Notes: a model not told the origin generated them from the letters alone. A stretch of DNA of 64,000 bases from Bacteroidota bacterium (GCA_030550275.1 JAUQPR010000001.1:62001-126000), one strand, 5' to 3'. Positions 34,311-45,700 are shown, numbered from the stretch's first letter. A program made the numbers and translations.

Positions 34311-37300
34311 ATGGCACCTGTGACCACGCCGTACCGTCCCAAGCATCGGATTCGCATTGTCACGGCAGCATCGCTATTTGATGGGCACGACGCCGCCATC
34401 AACATCATGCGGCGCATCATGCAAGCCACCGGCGCCGAAGTCATTCACCTGGGGCACAACCGCTCTGCACAGGAGATTGTCGAATGCGCCATCCAGGAGT
34501 ACACCCAGGGCATCGCCGTGACCAGCTACCAGGGCGGGCACATGGAGTTCTTCACCTACATGTACGACCTGCTGCAGCAGCGCGGCGTGGGGCACATCAA
34601 GATCTTCGGCGGAGGCGGTGGGACAATCCTCCCCTCCGAAATCCAGGAGCTCCACCGCTACGGCATTGCCCGCATCTACCACCCCGATGACGGGCGCGCC
34701 ATGGGGCTGCAGGGCATGATCAACGACGTACTCCAGCGCTGCGACTTCCTGCCCCCGATTACCTACAACGGCGACCTCCTCAGCTTCGTGCTCCAGCGCG
34801 ATTACCTCGCCGTTGCCCAATCCATCACGCTGGTCGAGGAGTACCCCGAACAGGCGCCGGAGTTCCTGCAAGCCCTGCGGGCGCACCTCCCCGCACGCCC
34901 CATCCCGGTTGTGGGCATCACCGGAACGGGCGGCTCCGGGAAGTCCTCCCTCACCGACGAGCTGGTCCGGCGCTTCCTGACTGACTTCCCGGAAAAGACC
35001 GTTGCCATCCTCTCGGTGGACCCCTCGAAGCGGCGCACCGGTGGGGCACTGCTTGGGGACCGCATCCGCATCAACATGGCGAGCCACCCTCACGTGTACA
35101 TGCGCTCATTTGCCACGCGCGAAGCCAACGTGGCGCTCAACCGCAATGTCCGCGCCGCCATCGACATCGCCAAAGCTGCTGGCTTCGACCTCATCATCGT
35201 GGAAACCGCCGGCATCGGGCAAAGCGACACCAGCATCGTTGACATCGTCGATGTGGTCCTCTACGTGATGACCCCCGAGTACGGCGCCCCGAGCCAGTTG
35301 GAGAAGATCGACATCTTGGACTACGCCGACCTGGTCGCCATCAACAAATTCGACCGCTTCGGCGCGCAGGATGCCCTGCGCGATGTCCGCAAGCAGTACC
35401 AGCGCAGCCATGGGCTCTGGGACCGCCCCCTTGAGGAGATGCCCGTCGTGGGCACCATCGCCTCCCAATTCAACGACCCAGGGGTCAACGCGCTCTACGC
35501 CCTGCTCGTCAACACGATCGCGCGCAAGCTCAATCTGGATTGGAAGCCGCACCTGGACCTGCACTACGAGCTCACGCGCAAGATCGAGATTATCCCCCCA
35601 CACCGGCGCTCCTATCTGGGCGAAATCGTCGAAACCGTCGAGTCTTACAACCGCTTCGTGGAGGAGCAATCAGCTCTTGCTTCGCGCCTCTACCAGTTGC
35701 ACGGCACCATCGAGCTCCACCGGCAGCAGAACAAAGACACCAGTGAGCTGGAGGCGGAATTCGAACAGCTCTGGAACCAGCTCGACCCGCACTGCCGCAC
35801 CATCCTGGAGCAGTGGGAGCAGAAGTGCCAGCGCTACCGCACCGAAGAGTTCACCTACACCGTGCGCGGGAAGGAGATCCGCGTGCCGAACTTCACCGAA
35901 AGCCTCAGCCGCCTGAAGATTCCCAAGATCGCGCTGCCACGCTACCGCGACTGGGGCGACATCCTCCGCTGGGCGCTCCAGGAGAACTTCCCCGGGGAAT
36001 TCCCCTACACCGCTGGCGTCTACCCCTTCAAGCGGCAGACGGAGGACCCCACGCGCATGTTCGCCGGGGAGGGCACTCCGGAGCGCACCAATCGGCGCTT
36101 CCACTACCTCAGCTATGGGATGCCCGCGGCGCGGCTCAGCACGGCGTTCGACTCCGTAACGCTCTACGGCGAAGACCCGGACTACCGTCCGGATATCTAC
36201 GGAAAAATCGGCAACTCCGGCGTCAGCACCGCCACCATTGACGATGTCAAGAAGCTCTACTCCGGCTTCGACCTGTGCGCCCCCAACACCTCCGTCTCCA
36301 TGACCATCAACGGTCCAGCGCCAATGCTGCTGGCGATGTTTCTCAACACCGCCATTGACCAGCGCTGCGAGCAGTACATCCTGCAAGAGGGGCTGCGCGA
36401 GGAGGTCGAACGCCGCATCCAAGAGCTCTACGAACGCTCCGGTGTCCCTCGCCCAGTGTACAACGGTCCGCTCCCCGAAGGGCACAACGGGCTGGGGCTC
36501 CTTCTGCTGGGCGTCTCCGGCGATGAGGTGCTCCCGCGCGAGGTCTACGAACGGCTCAAAGCCGAAACGCTGCGCGTTGTGCGCGGCACCGTCCAAGCCG
36601 ATATCCTCAAGGAGGACCAAGCCCAGAACACCTGCATCTTCTCCATCGAGTTCGCCCTGCGCCTGATGGGCGACATCCAGGAGTACTTCGTGCGCCACAA
36701 GGTGCGCAACTTCTACTCGGTCTCCATCTCGGGCTACCACATCGCCGAAGCCGGCGCCAACCCCATCACCCAATTGGCGTTCACACTGGCAAACGCCTTC
36801 ACCTACGTGGAGTACTACCTCAGCCGTGGGATGCACATCGACGAGTTCGCTCCCAACCTCTCCTTCTTCTTCAGCAACGGCATGGACCCGGAGTACTCCG
36901 TCATCGGGCGGGTTGCCCGGCGCATCTGGGCAAAGGTCATCCGCTACAAGTACGGCGGCAACGAGCGCTCACAGATGCTCAAGTACCACATCCAGACCTC
37001 CGGACGCTCGCTCCATGCCCAGGAGATCGCCTTCAACGATATCCGCACCACCCTCCAGGCACTCTACGCCATCGCCGATAACTGCAACTCGCTCCACACC
37101 AACGCCTACGACGAGGCAATCACCACCCCGACGGAGGAATCGGTCCGCCGCGCCGTTGCCATCCAGCTCATCATCAACAAGGAGTTCGGGCTGACCAAGA
37201 ACGAGAACCCCTGGCAGGGCTCCTTCTTCATCGAGGAGCTCACAGACATGGTCGAGCAAGCCGTATTGGCGGAATTCCGCCGCCTCAACGAGCGCGGTGG

Positions 37301-37682
37301 CGTGCTCGGCGCCATGGAGCTCATGTACCAACGGGCGAAGATCCAGGAGGAGTCGCTCTACTACGAGCAGCTCAAGCACTCCGGCGCATTGCCCATTATC
37401 GGTGTCAACACCTTCCTGGGCAAGGACGGCTCGCCCACGACGATCCCCGGCGAAGTGGTGCGCTCCACCCGCGAGGAGAAGGAGCAGCAGATTGCCAACC
37501 TACGCGCCTTCTGGCAGCGCAATGCCGAGCGTGCTCCCGCCGCACTGGAACGCCTCAAGCAAGCCGCCGTCCGTGGGCAGAACCTCTTCGATGAACTCAT
37601 GGAAGCTGTCAAGGTCTGCTCCTTGGGGCAGATTACCCACGCCCTCTACGAGGTCGGTGGACAGTACCGCCGGGCAATGTAG
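34311..37682 (+). CDS. icmF: Fused isobutyryl-CoA mutase (IcmF), adenosylcobalamin-dependent
   Basis: Interconverts isobutyryl-CoA and butyryl-CoA using adenosylcobalamin. The 1123-residue product contains, in order, a B12-binding domain with DxH (DGHDA, residues 24-28), a MeaB/G3E GTPase chaperone with Walker [12 protein letters not shown] near residue 200 and the NKFD guanine motif, and a mutase barrel. In the barrel [19 protein letters not shown] replaces the methylmalonyl-CoA mutase substrate motif, with Phe where that enzyme has Tyr, consistent with an isobutyryl-type acyl-CoA. Some IcmF proteins also act on isovaleryl/pivalyl-CoA. The ATG at 34311 is used; a TTG at 34293 adds six residues. 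It stands alone, with no cobalamin gene or acyl-CoA dehydrogenase nearby. Confidence 0.95.
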   Translation: MAPVTTPYRPKHRIRIVTAASLFDGHDAAINIMRRIMQATGAEVIHLGHNRSAQEIVECAIQEYTQGIAVTSYQGGHMEFFTYMYDLLQQRGVGHIKIFGGGGGTILPSEIQELHRYGIARIYHPDDGRAMGLQGMINDVLQRCDFLPPITYNGDLLSFVLQRDYLAVAQSITLVEEYPEQAPEFLQALRAHLPARPIPVVGITGTGGSGKSSLTDELVRRFLTDFPEKTVAILSVDPSKRRTGGALLGDRIRINMASHPHVYMRSFATREANVALNRNVRAAIDIAKAAGFDLIIVETAGIGQSDTSIVDIVDVVLYVMTPEYGAPSQLEKIDILDYADLVAINKFDRFGAQDALRDVRKQYQRSHGLWDRPLEEMPVVGTIASQFNDPGVNALYALLVNTIARKLNLDWKPHLDLHYELTRKIEIIPPHRRSYLGEIVETVESYNRFVEEQSALASRLYQLHGTIELHRQQNKDTSELEAEFEQLWNQLDPHCRTILEQWEQKCQRYRTEEFTYTVRGKEIRVPNFTESLSRLKIPKIALPRYRDWGDILRWALQENFPGEFPYTAGVYPFKRQTEDPTRMFAGEGTPERTNRRFHYLSYGMPAARLSTAFDSVTLYGEDPDYRPDIYGKIGNSGVSTATIDDVKKLYSGFDLCAPNTSVSMTINGPAPMLLAMFLNTAIDQRCEQYILQEGLREEVERRIQELYERSGVPRPVYNGPLPEGHNGLGLLLLGVSGDEVLPREVYERLKAETLRVVRGTVQADILKEDQAQNTCIFSIEFALRLMGDIQEYFVRHKVRNFYSVSISGYHIAEAGANPITQLAFTLANAFTYVEYYLSRGMHIDEFAPNLSFFFSNGMDPEYSVIGRVARRIWAKVIRYKYGGNERSQMLKYHIQTSGRSLHAQEIAFNDIRTTLQALYAIADNCNSLHTNAYDEAITTPTEESVRRAVAIQLIINKEFGLTKNENPWQGSFFIEELTDMVEQAVLAEFRRLNERGGVLGAMELMYQRAKIQEESLYYEQLKHSGALPIIGVNTFLGKDGSPTTIPGEVVRSTREEKEQQIANLRAFWQRNAERAPAALERLKQAAVRGQNLFDELMEAVKVCSLGQITHALYEVGGQYRRAM

Positions 37683-37686
37683 CGGC

Positions 37687-37724
37687 AAAAAAGACGCCCC
37701 GCCTCCGCAGCGGGAGACGGGGCG
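37687..37724 (-). terminator. Rho-independent terminator for the Omp28-like gene
   Basis: A hairpin with stem CGCCCCG / CGGGGCG (37695-37701 with 37718-37724), one C-A mismatch and a further CTCC / GGAG pairing lies just past the stop of the leftward gene. Read on the minus strand it is followed by six T residues (complement of 37687-37692). On the plus strand there is no T tract after it, so it terminates only the leftward transcript. Confidence 0.75.
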
Positions 37725-37746
37725 CTCGTACACGCACACACGCTCC

Positions 37747-40173
37747 TTACCGCACCACAACGAGCGGAAGGCGCACCCACTGTTGCCCGATGCGCACGTG
37801 CACCGAGTAAACCCCGGCAGCACAGTCTCCAAGCGACAGCTCCACACGCTGCATCCCCGCAGGGCTCCTCCACTGCTGCAGGAGCCGTCCAGAGAGGTCT
37901 CGCAGCTCGACCACCGCACCAGGATGCCCTTCCGGCAAGAGGAGCGCTGCCGCCTCTGCTGCCGGATTCGGGAGGAGCCGGATCCCCAAGGCGACGGGCT
38001 CATCAATCCCCACCGTTCCTATGCCGCTGAGCAGGACGATGGATTCCGGCTCCTGCGGGTCATTCGAGCGGAGCACCATTTGCGCAGAGTGGAAGCCCTC
38101 GCGCGTCGGGCGGAATTCGATATCCAACTGCGTCTCCTGCCCAGGGTCGAGCACAATCGGCACCACATCGCGGTCGGGGACATTGAAGGCGCTGGCATCC
38201 TGCCCCTGGAGCTCGATCTGCTGGATGCGCAGCGTCCCTTCACCAGTGTTGGAGATCGTCAGCGTTTGGACAGAGCGCTGCCCTACCTGCGTGGTATCGA
38301 AGCGGATGGAGTAGGCGCTCAACGCGATGCGCGGCTGCGCCTGCTGCCCGCCACTGCCGAGCAGCCATGTCACAATACGGTCGAGTATCTGCAAGCGCAG
38401 TTGCCCATTGGCAATTGCTTCAGGACCGAAGCTCGTGTAGACCACCCGGGCACCGCTGGGCAGGATCACGCGCACGCCTCCCAGCGCCGAGGGCGTATTG
38501 TCGTAGTAGAAGACCGCCCGCGCAGGGCTGCCCGCGGTCGTGGCGAAGATGTCCGTGTAAAGGTTGTAAAACGAGGTGCTGGTGTTCGCCGTTGCGGTGA
38601 TGCCATCGCCGATGGAATCCCCCGCCACCCCGCTAATGGGGAAGGAACTCAGGTAGACGTTCCCTCCACTTTGGGTAAAGCGCTGCTGCAGGCGCGTGTA
38701 CTGGATGCCCAGTGTGGTGCGGAAGAAGCTCTGCACATCCGGCAACCGGTTGGTGGAGTTCGGATCGAACGCCCAGTAGAGCCCTGCATTGGCGGCAACA
38801 TACACCCGCGTGCCCGCCTGCAGCGCCTGCTGCAGGTCATTCCAGATGTAGTCCAGGCTGCCATCCGCTGCCCGCAGGGGGACAGTTCCCATCGGGAGGA
38901 TTGCAAGCTGGAACTGCCGCATAGGAAATGCCTCCATCACCTCCGGCAGCAGCGGCAGCGGAGCAAAGTCCTGCCCAATGGCGGGAAGCTGCTTTCCCGG
39001 TTGCCAATACACGGAGCTAAACCAACTATTGGCGCCCCAGTAGGCAACGTAGCGGGTGTTCTCCGAGAGCAGCCCGACCAGCACCGTTGTATCGCGGAGC
39101 TCCAGAATCGCACCCGGCTGAGTGCTCAGCAACTGCGGCTTGATTACCAGATGGGCGTATTCGGCTTGCGCCGATGTGCTCACCCGCAGCGTGAACTGCT
39201 GAGACTGCCCAGCGGGGATCTCTACCGAATCGGGCGCGATGCTCACGCTCCACCCCTGCGGCACCAGCGACGCCGACGCATCCACAATGAGCCGGAAGCT
39301 ATACGGGCGGTCGTTCAGATTGCGCAAGGTCAGCGTACGCGTAATCTGCTGCGAGCGCGGTACCTGCGCAAACTGAGGAGATGGTGCTGCCAACTGGACC
39401 CGCACAAGGGTGAGCCGCTGCTCCAGATTCGTGCCCGCATCAATGACCTCGCGCGTAGAGGTGTTCTGCACGAACGCTGTCACGTAGTCCTGCCCGGCAG
39501 GCCAGAGCTCTCCCGTGCCCAACTGGTAGGTGAACTGGAAGCTCTGCTCCTGCCCTGGTGCCAGGCTCCCCGAAAGCGCCGTCCCACTGGCGCTGGGCAG
39601 CATCTTCATCATGGCATCGTAGAAGACCGTCTCCCCGTTGGAGTTGGGGATGCGCCGCGGCAGGTCCGGAATCTCCACCTTGCGGTTGAGCACAACCACA
39701 TGGAGCACGTGTCCGGCAAGGTTCATCGCCTGCCCGGAGACATTGCGCACCCGGACCGTAATTGCAATCGTGGGGGCATTCTGCCGATTCTCCTCAATCG
39801 AGATCGCCAAGCGCACCGGGCGCTGCAACTCCTGCTGAACCACCGTGCGGAAGTTCGCGCTGCGCGGGTCCACATTTTGCGTCCCCATGACGTAGGCGTC
39901 CGGAATTCCAGTAACGCCGTAGTACTGCCGCCGCGCGCCATTATCCGTCGGGTTTGCCAAGTAGAAGGGGTCGTTTGTGGGCTGGGGCCAATACATGTGG
40001 TAGCGCACCGAGATGATCCCCGCTGCGGGGTTCACAATCTGGTTGAGCGCTTCGGAGGCTGGAGCGCACGGCGGGCACGTCGCACTGGTAAACTCCTCGA
40101 TAAGCACGTACTTCTTGGGCGTCTGCGCCCAAAGGGGAATCGCACACAGCAGAGCGATGGCGATGCGCTTCAT
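37747..40173 (-). CDS. Secreted Omp28-like protein with T9SS sorting domain
   Basis: The 808-residue product has a signal peptide (1-16, ending IPLWAQ), then an Omp28-like thioredoxin-fold domain with CPPC at residues 33-36. A long central region has an Ig-like segment, and an HYDIN/choice-of-anchor-D-like repeat lies near residue 630 (ISNTGEGTLRIQQIELQGQD, FRPTREGFHSAQMVL). The last 75 residues match a type IX secretion type A sorting domain (LLPNPAAEAAALLL, VELRDLSGRLLQQW, LSLGDCAAGVYSVHVR). It would be exported by Sec, then moved across the outer membrane by T9SS and anchored or released. The ATG at 40173 follows AGGAGG at 40184-40179. The upstream frame (to 40398) has no family similarity. 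Confidence 0.88.
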   Translation of the reverse strand: MKRIAIALLCAIPLWAQTPKKYVLIEEFTSATCPPCAPASEALNQIVNPAAGIISVRYHMYWPQPTNDPFYLANPTDNGARRQYYGVTGIPDAYVMGTQNVDPRSANFRTVVQQELQRPVRLAISIEENRQNAPTIAITVRVRNVSGQAMNLAGHVLHVVVLNRKVEIPDLPRRIPNSNGETVFYDAMMKMLPSASGTALSGSLAPGQEQSFQFTYQLGTGELWPAGQDYVTAFVQNTSTREVIDAGTNLEQRLTLVRVQLAAPSPQFAQVPRSQQITRTLTLRNLNDRPYSFRLIVDASASLVPQGWSVSIAPDSVEIPAGQSQQFTLRVSTSAQAEYAHLVIKPQLLSTQPGAILELRDTTVLVGLLSENTRYVAYWGANSWFSSVYWQPGKQLPAIGQDFAPLPLLPEVMEAFPMRQFQLAILPMGTVPLRAADGSLDYIWNDLQQALQAGTRVYVAANAGLYWAFDPNSTNRLPDVQSFFRTTLGIQYTRLQQRFTQSGGNVYLSSFPISGVAGDSIGDGITATANTSTSFYNLYTDIFATTAGSPARAVFYYDNTPSALGGVRVILPSGARVVYTSFGPEAIANGQLRLQILDRIVTWLLGSGGQQAQPRIALSAYSIRFDTTQVGQRSVQTLTISNTGEGTLRIQQIELQGQDASAFNVPDRDVVPIVLDPGQETQLDIEFRPTREGFHSAQMVLRSNDPQEPESIVLLSGIGTVGIDEPVALGIRLLPNPAAEAAALLLPEGHPGAVVELRDLSGRLLQQWRSPAGMQRVELSLGDCAAGVYSVHVRIGQQWVRLPLVVVR

Positions 40174-40215
40174 GGGACCCTCCTGCCGTTGTGAGCAAGT
40201 GCCACTTTCGAGCAG

Positions 40216-40223
40216 CAAATGTA
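40216..40223 (-). promoter_or_regulatory. Bacteroidota-type -7 element (TACATTTG) for the Omp28-like gene
   Basis: On the minus strand an exact TAnnTTTG match (TACATTTG, then CTGCTC) lies 42 bases upstream of the ATG at 40173, in the gap after the GH38 gene. It gives the T9SS cargo its own transcript, consistent with the terminator downstream. Confidence 0.6.
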
Positions 40224-40241
40224 CGCAAAGCGCTCGATGTA

Positions 40242-42707
40242 TCAGCCGCGTTCGAGCAGGTCCACCTCCCCGATACGCCGCCGCTGCGGGTCCACCCGAA
40301 GGGTGGAGAGCGCAAAGGACTGCAGGTGAACGTCCGCGGCAATCCCCCACACGGGCAGCTCCACTCGGCAGCGGCGGGCATCCCCGGTGGGATTCCACAG
40401 CCGTACGATGACAGCATCACCGTGCTCGGCGTGCTTGAGCGCTGTGCACACGACCACAGGGTCGCTCACGGAGAGCAGCGGCTGCGGAGGCGCTCCCTCT
40501 CCGGAGGGCGCAAGCGGGAATACAACCGGCGGCTGCAGATGCTGCTGCGCTTCGCGTTCGAGCTGTTCGAGCCGTTGCTTTGCTGGTCCGGCGTTGAGCC
40601 AAAAGCGGAAGAGATGCTCCCCTTGGTCCAGCCGTGCGGTGAAGCGGTCCGGGGGTACTATTCGGGAGCCCTCTCCACTGGGATGCCCGGCGTAGGCGGG
40701 CGACCGTACCAAGGAGAGCCGCAGCTCCCCACTGCGGCAATCCACGCCATAGGTGGAATCGGTGATGCAACTCACGGCATACTCCCCTTCGCGTAGGCAG
40801 ACCCAGCGCTGGGCAACCTGCTCGCTGCCATTTGCCGGGAGCTCCTCGACGGCGAACATGCTCTGCCCCAGCATCCTTGCGTGGAGCAGCGTCGTCGGGA
40901 AGCAGAGTTTGAGCAGCGCATTTCGCTCGTTCCAAAACAGGCGCAGCCGCAGCTCCAGTTCGGTGCCCTCGTGCGGAATCACGTAGTGCAGGCACGCAAA
41001 GGAGCGATACCGGTAATGCAGCAGCACCTCGACGATGGTGCAGAGCTGTCCCTCCTCGATGATGCGCACAGGATGGAGCGGCTCCACAACACCGGCGAAC
41101 TCCGCCGCACGCGCCTTGGGCAGTGGACGGAAGCGTCCGATGGTGCGGTCGAAGCGGCGGCGCTGCATTCCCCAGGCATCGGCGTCGTCGGCAAGGAGGC
41201 GCAGCAACCCCATACCGGCACGTGCGTAGTTGCGACCACCAACGACGTAGCGCTCCAACAGTCCCGTCGTTCGGCTGATCTCCACCTCCAGCCACGGGGT
41301 TCGGATGCGGATTGCCCCTGTCGGCTGTGTCCGCACCGCAGGCGCGGTTGCCACAGGCTCCAGACGGCACTCGAAGCGGTGCATCCGCTGCGGCTGCAGC
41401 AGTGCGGGGAAGAGGATGCGCTTGCGTATCCCCAGCGCCCAAGCCCCTTCGGGCGTGAGCTCCTGGCAGGGGATCGGCTCCCCTTGTGCGAACACCTGCA
41501 CACGCCACTGTCCGGCCGCGGGCTCCGGCTCCTCCGCGTGCAGCTCACACTCCAGAAGCGTCCGCACAGGGTAGGGATGCGGGTTGTACACCAGCACCGG
41601 TATTACTCCGGGTTCTGCGGGCTGCTGCCCAGCGCTGAGCGCAAGGAATGCGCGGAACTTCAGCCGCGCGAGGCTCTCCAGCCCATGCTGGAGCCGGCGT
41701 AGGGCGGATTCGTACGCCTGCTCCGTCGTCGTGCCTCCCAGGATGTCATGGAACTGGCAGAAGAGCAGGTCGCGGAGCGCTGCATCCAGCTCCTGCTTCG
41801 GGTAGGGCAACACGCCATTTGCCGCTGCGCACGTGCACAACTTCTCCGTCAGGAGGTACTCATCCTCCAGGCGGCGGTACAAGCGCTTGAGCCGAATCTG
41901 CGAGGTATAGGCTCCCACCGCCCACGGGCGCAGGCTACATTCGACGACCGGCAACTCTCTCCCCTGCAGCGCCTGCAGGTACATCTCCGGCGTTGCATGC
42001 TGCAGTTGCAGTCCTTCGCGTTCAAGCCGACGGAACTCCTCCATATCCTGCGCCGAGGGTCCACCCCCGTGATTGCCCACCCCCCACGGGAAGAGCACAG
42101 GCAGCTCTGCTGGAGCGGATGCCAGCCACTGCTGCAGCTTCTGTGCGGCTTTGCCGGCAGGCGTGTTGTAGTGTGAATCCGCGCGAATGGCAAGCACACG
42201 CGAGCCATCCACACCCTGCCACACGAACACGCTGGAGGGCAGCGGCAGCCACTGCTGCGGAGGACGGCAGAAGATGTATCCCCGGTAGCCGCTGCGGGCA
42301 AGGATCTGAACCAGCCCTCGGGAGTGCCCAAAGGAGTCCACATTGAGCGCAACCACCGGCTCTACGCCGAACCGCTCGCGGAAGTAGCGCCGCCCCACCA
42401 GAATCTGCCGGACCATCGCCTCCCCACAGGGCAGGTTGCAGTCCGGCTGAAGATACCAGCCTCCCGCAACGTGCCACTGTCCACGCTCCACCAACTGCCG
42501 AATGCGTTCGAAGAGCTCGGGGGCGTACTCCTCGGTCCATTCGTACAGCAGCGCTTCGTTCTGATTGAAGCGCAGCTCCGGATAGCGCTCGCACAGCGCC
42601 GCAACGCTGCGGAAGGTCGCCAGCGTGACGGCAACCCCTTCGGTCCAGTCCCACAGCCACACCGGGTCAATGTGCGTCTGCGCCAGGAGGTAGACCTTCG
42701 GCGGCAT
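40242..42707 (-). CDS. GH38 alpha-mannosidase, no signal peptide
   Basis: The 821-residue product is a retaining glycoside hydrolase of family 38. The zinc ligands His12 and Asp14 are in QTHIDPVWLW and the nucleophile is Asp124 in LNVDSFGHSR, followed by GNHGGGPS and CQFHDILGGT. The C-terminal half is the beta-sandwich region of the family. There is no signal peptide, so it is probably cytoplasmic and degrades mannose-containing oligosaccharides, as bacterial GH38 enzymes such as YbgG-type proteins do. The ATG at 42707 lies 41 bases inside the sbcC end; the longer frame is within sbcC. It is the third gene of sbcD-sbcC-GH38. Its tie to DNA repair is probably only positional. Confidence 0.93.
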   Translation of the reverse strand: MPPKVYLLAQTHIDPVWLWDWTEGVAVTLATFRSVAALCERYPELRFNQNEALLYEWTEEYAPELFERIRQLVERGQWHVAGGWYLQPDCNLPCGEAMVRQILVGRRYFRERFGVEPVVALNVDSFGHSRGLVQILARSGYRGYIFCRPPQQWLPLPSSVFVWQGVDGSRVLAIRADSHYNTPAGKAAQKLQQWLASAPAELPVLFPWGVGNHGGGPSAQDMEEFRRLEREGLQLQHATPEMYLQALQGRELPVVECSLRPWAVGAYTSQIRLKRLYRRLEDEYLLTEKLCTCAAANGVLPYPKQELDAALRDLLFCQFHDILGGTTTEQAYESALRRLQHGLESLARLKFRAFLALSAGQQPAEPGVIPVLVYNPHPYPVRTLLECELHAEEPEPAAGQWRVQVFAQGEPIPCQELTPEGAWALGIRKRILFPALLQPQRMHRFECRLEPVATAPAVRTQPTGAIRIRTPWLEVEISRTTGLLERYVVGGRNYARAGMGLLRLLADDADAWGMQRRRFDRTIGRFRPLPKARAAEFAGVVEPLHPVRIIEEGQLCTIVEVLLHYRYRSFACLHYVIPHEGTELELRLRLFWNERNALLKLCFPTTLLHARMLGQSMFAVEELPANGSEQVAQRWVCLREGEYAVSCITDSTYGVDCRSGELRLSLVRSPAYAGHPSGEGSRIVPPDRFTARLDQGEHLFRFWLNAGPAKQRLEQLEREAQQHLQPPVVFPLAPSGEGAPPQPLLSVSDPVVVCTALKHAEHGDAVIVRLWNPTGDARRCRVELPVWGIAADVHLQSFALSTLRVDPQRRRIGEVDLLERG

Positions 42708-45700
42708 AGAGCCAACTGGGACGGAGGACAGACCCGCGCTCAGAGAGCGACACCAAGACGAAGGCATCCAGCTCCTCCTTGAGCTCCTCGCGGTGGGTGA
42801 TGATGCCGATGGGGCGCCCTGAGCGCGCCAGCGTGCGGAGCGTTTGCACCACCAGAGAGAGATTGTCGCGGTCCAGGCTTCCGAACCCCTCGTCAATGAA
42901 GAACAGCGCGCGCTGCAGGCGGGATTGTGCCCGCACCCAATCCGAAAGCGCCAGCGCCATTGCCAATGAGGCTTGAAAGAGCTGCCCGCCGGAGAGGGTC
43001 TTCACCGAGCGCTCCCGCCCACCGTGGAAGAGGTCGAGCACCCGCAGCTCAGACTTGCCCTGTCGGTCGGTGCTGACCTCCAGCAGCAGAGCGCCATTGG
43101 TCCACTCGCGCAGGTAGAGATTCGCCTGCTCGCAGAGGCTGCGCAGGTAGTTGCGTGCCACGAAATCCACAAAGGCTTGCCCGCGCAGCACCTTCGCCAG
43201 TTGCTCCAGGAGCGCCAGGCGCTGGTCCAAGGTGTGGAACTTCGCCTGCAACTGCTCCCGCTCCTGCAACTGGCGGAGGAGCTGTTCAAGCTCCTGCTGC
43301 GCTGCTCCGAGCTGACGGTCCAGCTCCTGCCTGCGCTGCTCAAGCTGCTGGATGCGTTCCTTGAGACGTTCGTGCTCTTCGGGCTTGTACGCATGGGCAT
43401 CGGGTTCGAGCTCGGCGATTCGCTGCTGCAAGCGCTCATAGGCACGCTCGAAGGCTTCCAGCTCCTGCGCTTCCTGCTCCAGGTCGGGCATCATCGTGAA
43501 GAGCTCCTCCAGGGCTTCCACGGCGATGCCCATCTGCGCGCAGCGCTGCTGCAGCTCGGCGTGCACCTCGGCACAGCGTGCTTGTTGCTCCTCGCATCGG
43601 TGCTGGGATTCGCTGAGCTCGCCGCGAAGCTGTTCGCAGTTGCGCACAAGCTGGGTGTACTCCGACTCCCGTTGCCGGTACTGCTGCTCCAACTCCGCAA
43701 GCTCACGCTGGAGCTGCTCGGCTGCGGCGCTGGGGTTCTCCGGCACCGCCTCCAGACCGCGCTGGGCAAGCTCCTGGCGGAGCTGCTCCAGTACGGCGTT
43801 GCGCTCGTGGAAGCGCTGCCGGAGCTGGTCGCTCTCCTGCTGCAGCTCCTGGAGACGCTGCCCGAGCTGGCGAGCATCCTGCTCAAGCTGCTGGGATTGG
43901 CGGTCCAGCTCAGAGAGCTGCTGACGCAATGCATCGCGCCGGGAGCGCAGTTGGGAGGAGGACTCCGGCGCGTCGGGCATGCCCCGGGCGTGCTCGTGGA
44001 GCTGCTCGGCGACCGCTTGTAGGCGCAGGGTAAGCTCGTGACGGCGCTCCTCCAGCATCTGCAGTTGCGCACGCAGCCATTCGATCGCTTTCGGGAGCTG
44101 CTCCAAGCGCTGCTCGCATTCGAGCTGCTGCTGTTCGAGCTGCCGCACCTGCTCGGCAAGTTCGGGGCTTGGGGCAAAGGGTGAGGGATGCTCCAGTGCG
44201 CCACACAATGGGCACGGCTGCCCGGGATGGAGCTCGCCGCGCAGAGCGGAGAGCATTCGGTGGCGCTCCAGCTCCTCGGCACGGCGGCGCAGCTCATGCA
44301 ACTGCGACTCCTGACGGGCATACTCCTGCTGGAGCCATTCGAGCACGTCTTCGGGCTGGCTGATTGGGAGCGGTTCCAGCTCGGGGAGCCGGCTCCAAAC
44401 CTCTCGGCACAGCTCCTGGCGGCGGGCTGCAAGCTGCTGCTCCTCCTGGAACAACCGCTCCTGTTCGCCGATGAGCTGCTCATACCGCTCCCGCCGGGGG
44501 ATGAGCTCCTGGAGCTCGTCCAACTGCGCTCGGAGCTCCTGTTGCCGCTGCCGGAGCTGTTGCCATTGATGCTGCAGATGCTGCTGCTGGGCGCGCGCTT
44601 GTTCAAGCTGCATTGTGAGGGCATCGGTACGCTCCCGAAGCTGCTGCACCTCCTGCTGGAGGGCAAGCATCTGGGCAGCGCGCCGGTAGAGCTGTACGAG
44701 CTCCTGCTCTCGATGGCGCTGCTCGTAGCGTTGGCGGAGCTGCTGGAATTCCGGCTCCAGGTGCGCCCGATGCTGTTCGGCAGCTTCCCACTGCTGCTGG
44801 AGCTGGATGCAGCGCTGGCGCGACCGCTCCAACTGCCGGCGCTCCTCTTGAAAGCGTTCCCAAAGGTGCCGAAGTTGGCGCTCATACGCCTGGAAGCGCT
44901 CCAGCCGCTGGCGGCGGTGGCGCATCTCGGGTTCGCGCTGTTGCAGTTCATCCAGCTCCTGGCGGCATGCGGTGTACTCCTGCCAACGATCGCGCTGCTG
45001 CCGGAGCTGCTCCTCCTGTTGGCGGAGCTGTTCAAGCTGCTCGGTCACCTGAGCCCGTTCATGCTCGCAGTGCTTGAGCTCTTCGCGGAGCTGCTGCTCG
45101 CGCTCCGGTGTTGCGTGCGAGAGTGCCTGCAACTGCCGCTGGCAGGCATCGCGATCGGCGCGGGTGCTCTCCCGAAGCTGCCGGAGCGCCTCGGTGACGT
45201 CGTAGTGGTGCAGGGCAAAGAGCTCGGTGAGCACTTCGGTGCGCGCTTTGACCTCCATGCGGAGGAACTCATCGAAGGTGCCCTGCGGCAAGATGACCGC
45301 TCGGCAGAAGTTCTCGTAGGAGATGCCCAGTAGGCGTTCGGCATCGGGGTCCACGGGCTGCCAGTCTCCACTGTTCCAGTGGTAGGCGGAGCGCTCGGTC
45401 TTGAGCTCCCCACGTGGGCTTCGGTGCGCTCGGAGGATATACCGGTAGCGCGGCGCCTGCAGTGGGGCGTCCAATCGGAACTCCAGCTCCACCTCCAGCC
45501 GCTGAGTGAGCGGATTGGCGACGCTCTCCACGCGCCTGCCCTCCATGCGCGGGGCGCGCCCGTAGAGCGCCAGGATTATCGCCTCCAGCAGTGCCGATTT
45601 CCCGCTGCCGGTAGGACCCAGAACGCCGAACAATCCTCCTTCGAGCAGCCGCCCGAACTCCAGCTCCTGCCGAGTTCGGTAGGAGAAGACCCCCTGCAGG

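Noticed and set aside
37297-40194. A 965-residue open frame on the plus strand opposite the Omp28-like gene
   Set aside because: It begins inside icmF, runs antisense to a protein with clear domains, has no family motifs and is rich in Arg, His, Gln and Leu as expected from GC-rich antisense frames.
44188-45333. Long Leu-rich open frames opposite sbcC
   Set aside because: They mirror the Gln/Glu/Arg coiled-coil codons of sbcC (CAG, GAG read backwards as CTG, CTC) and have no ribosome site or promoter.
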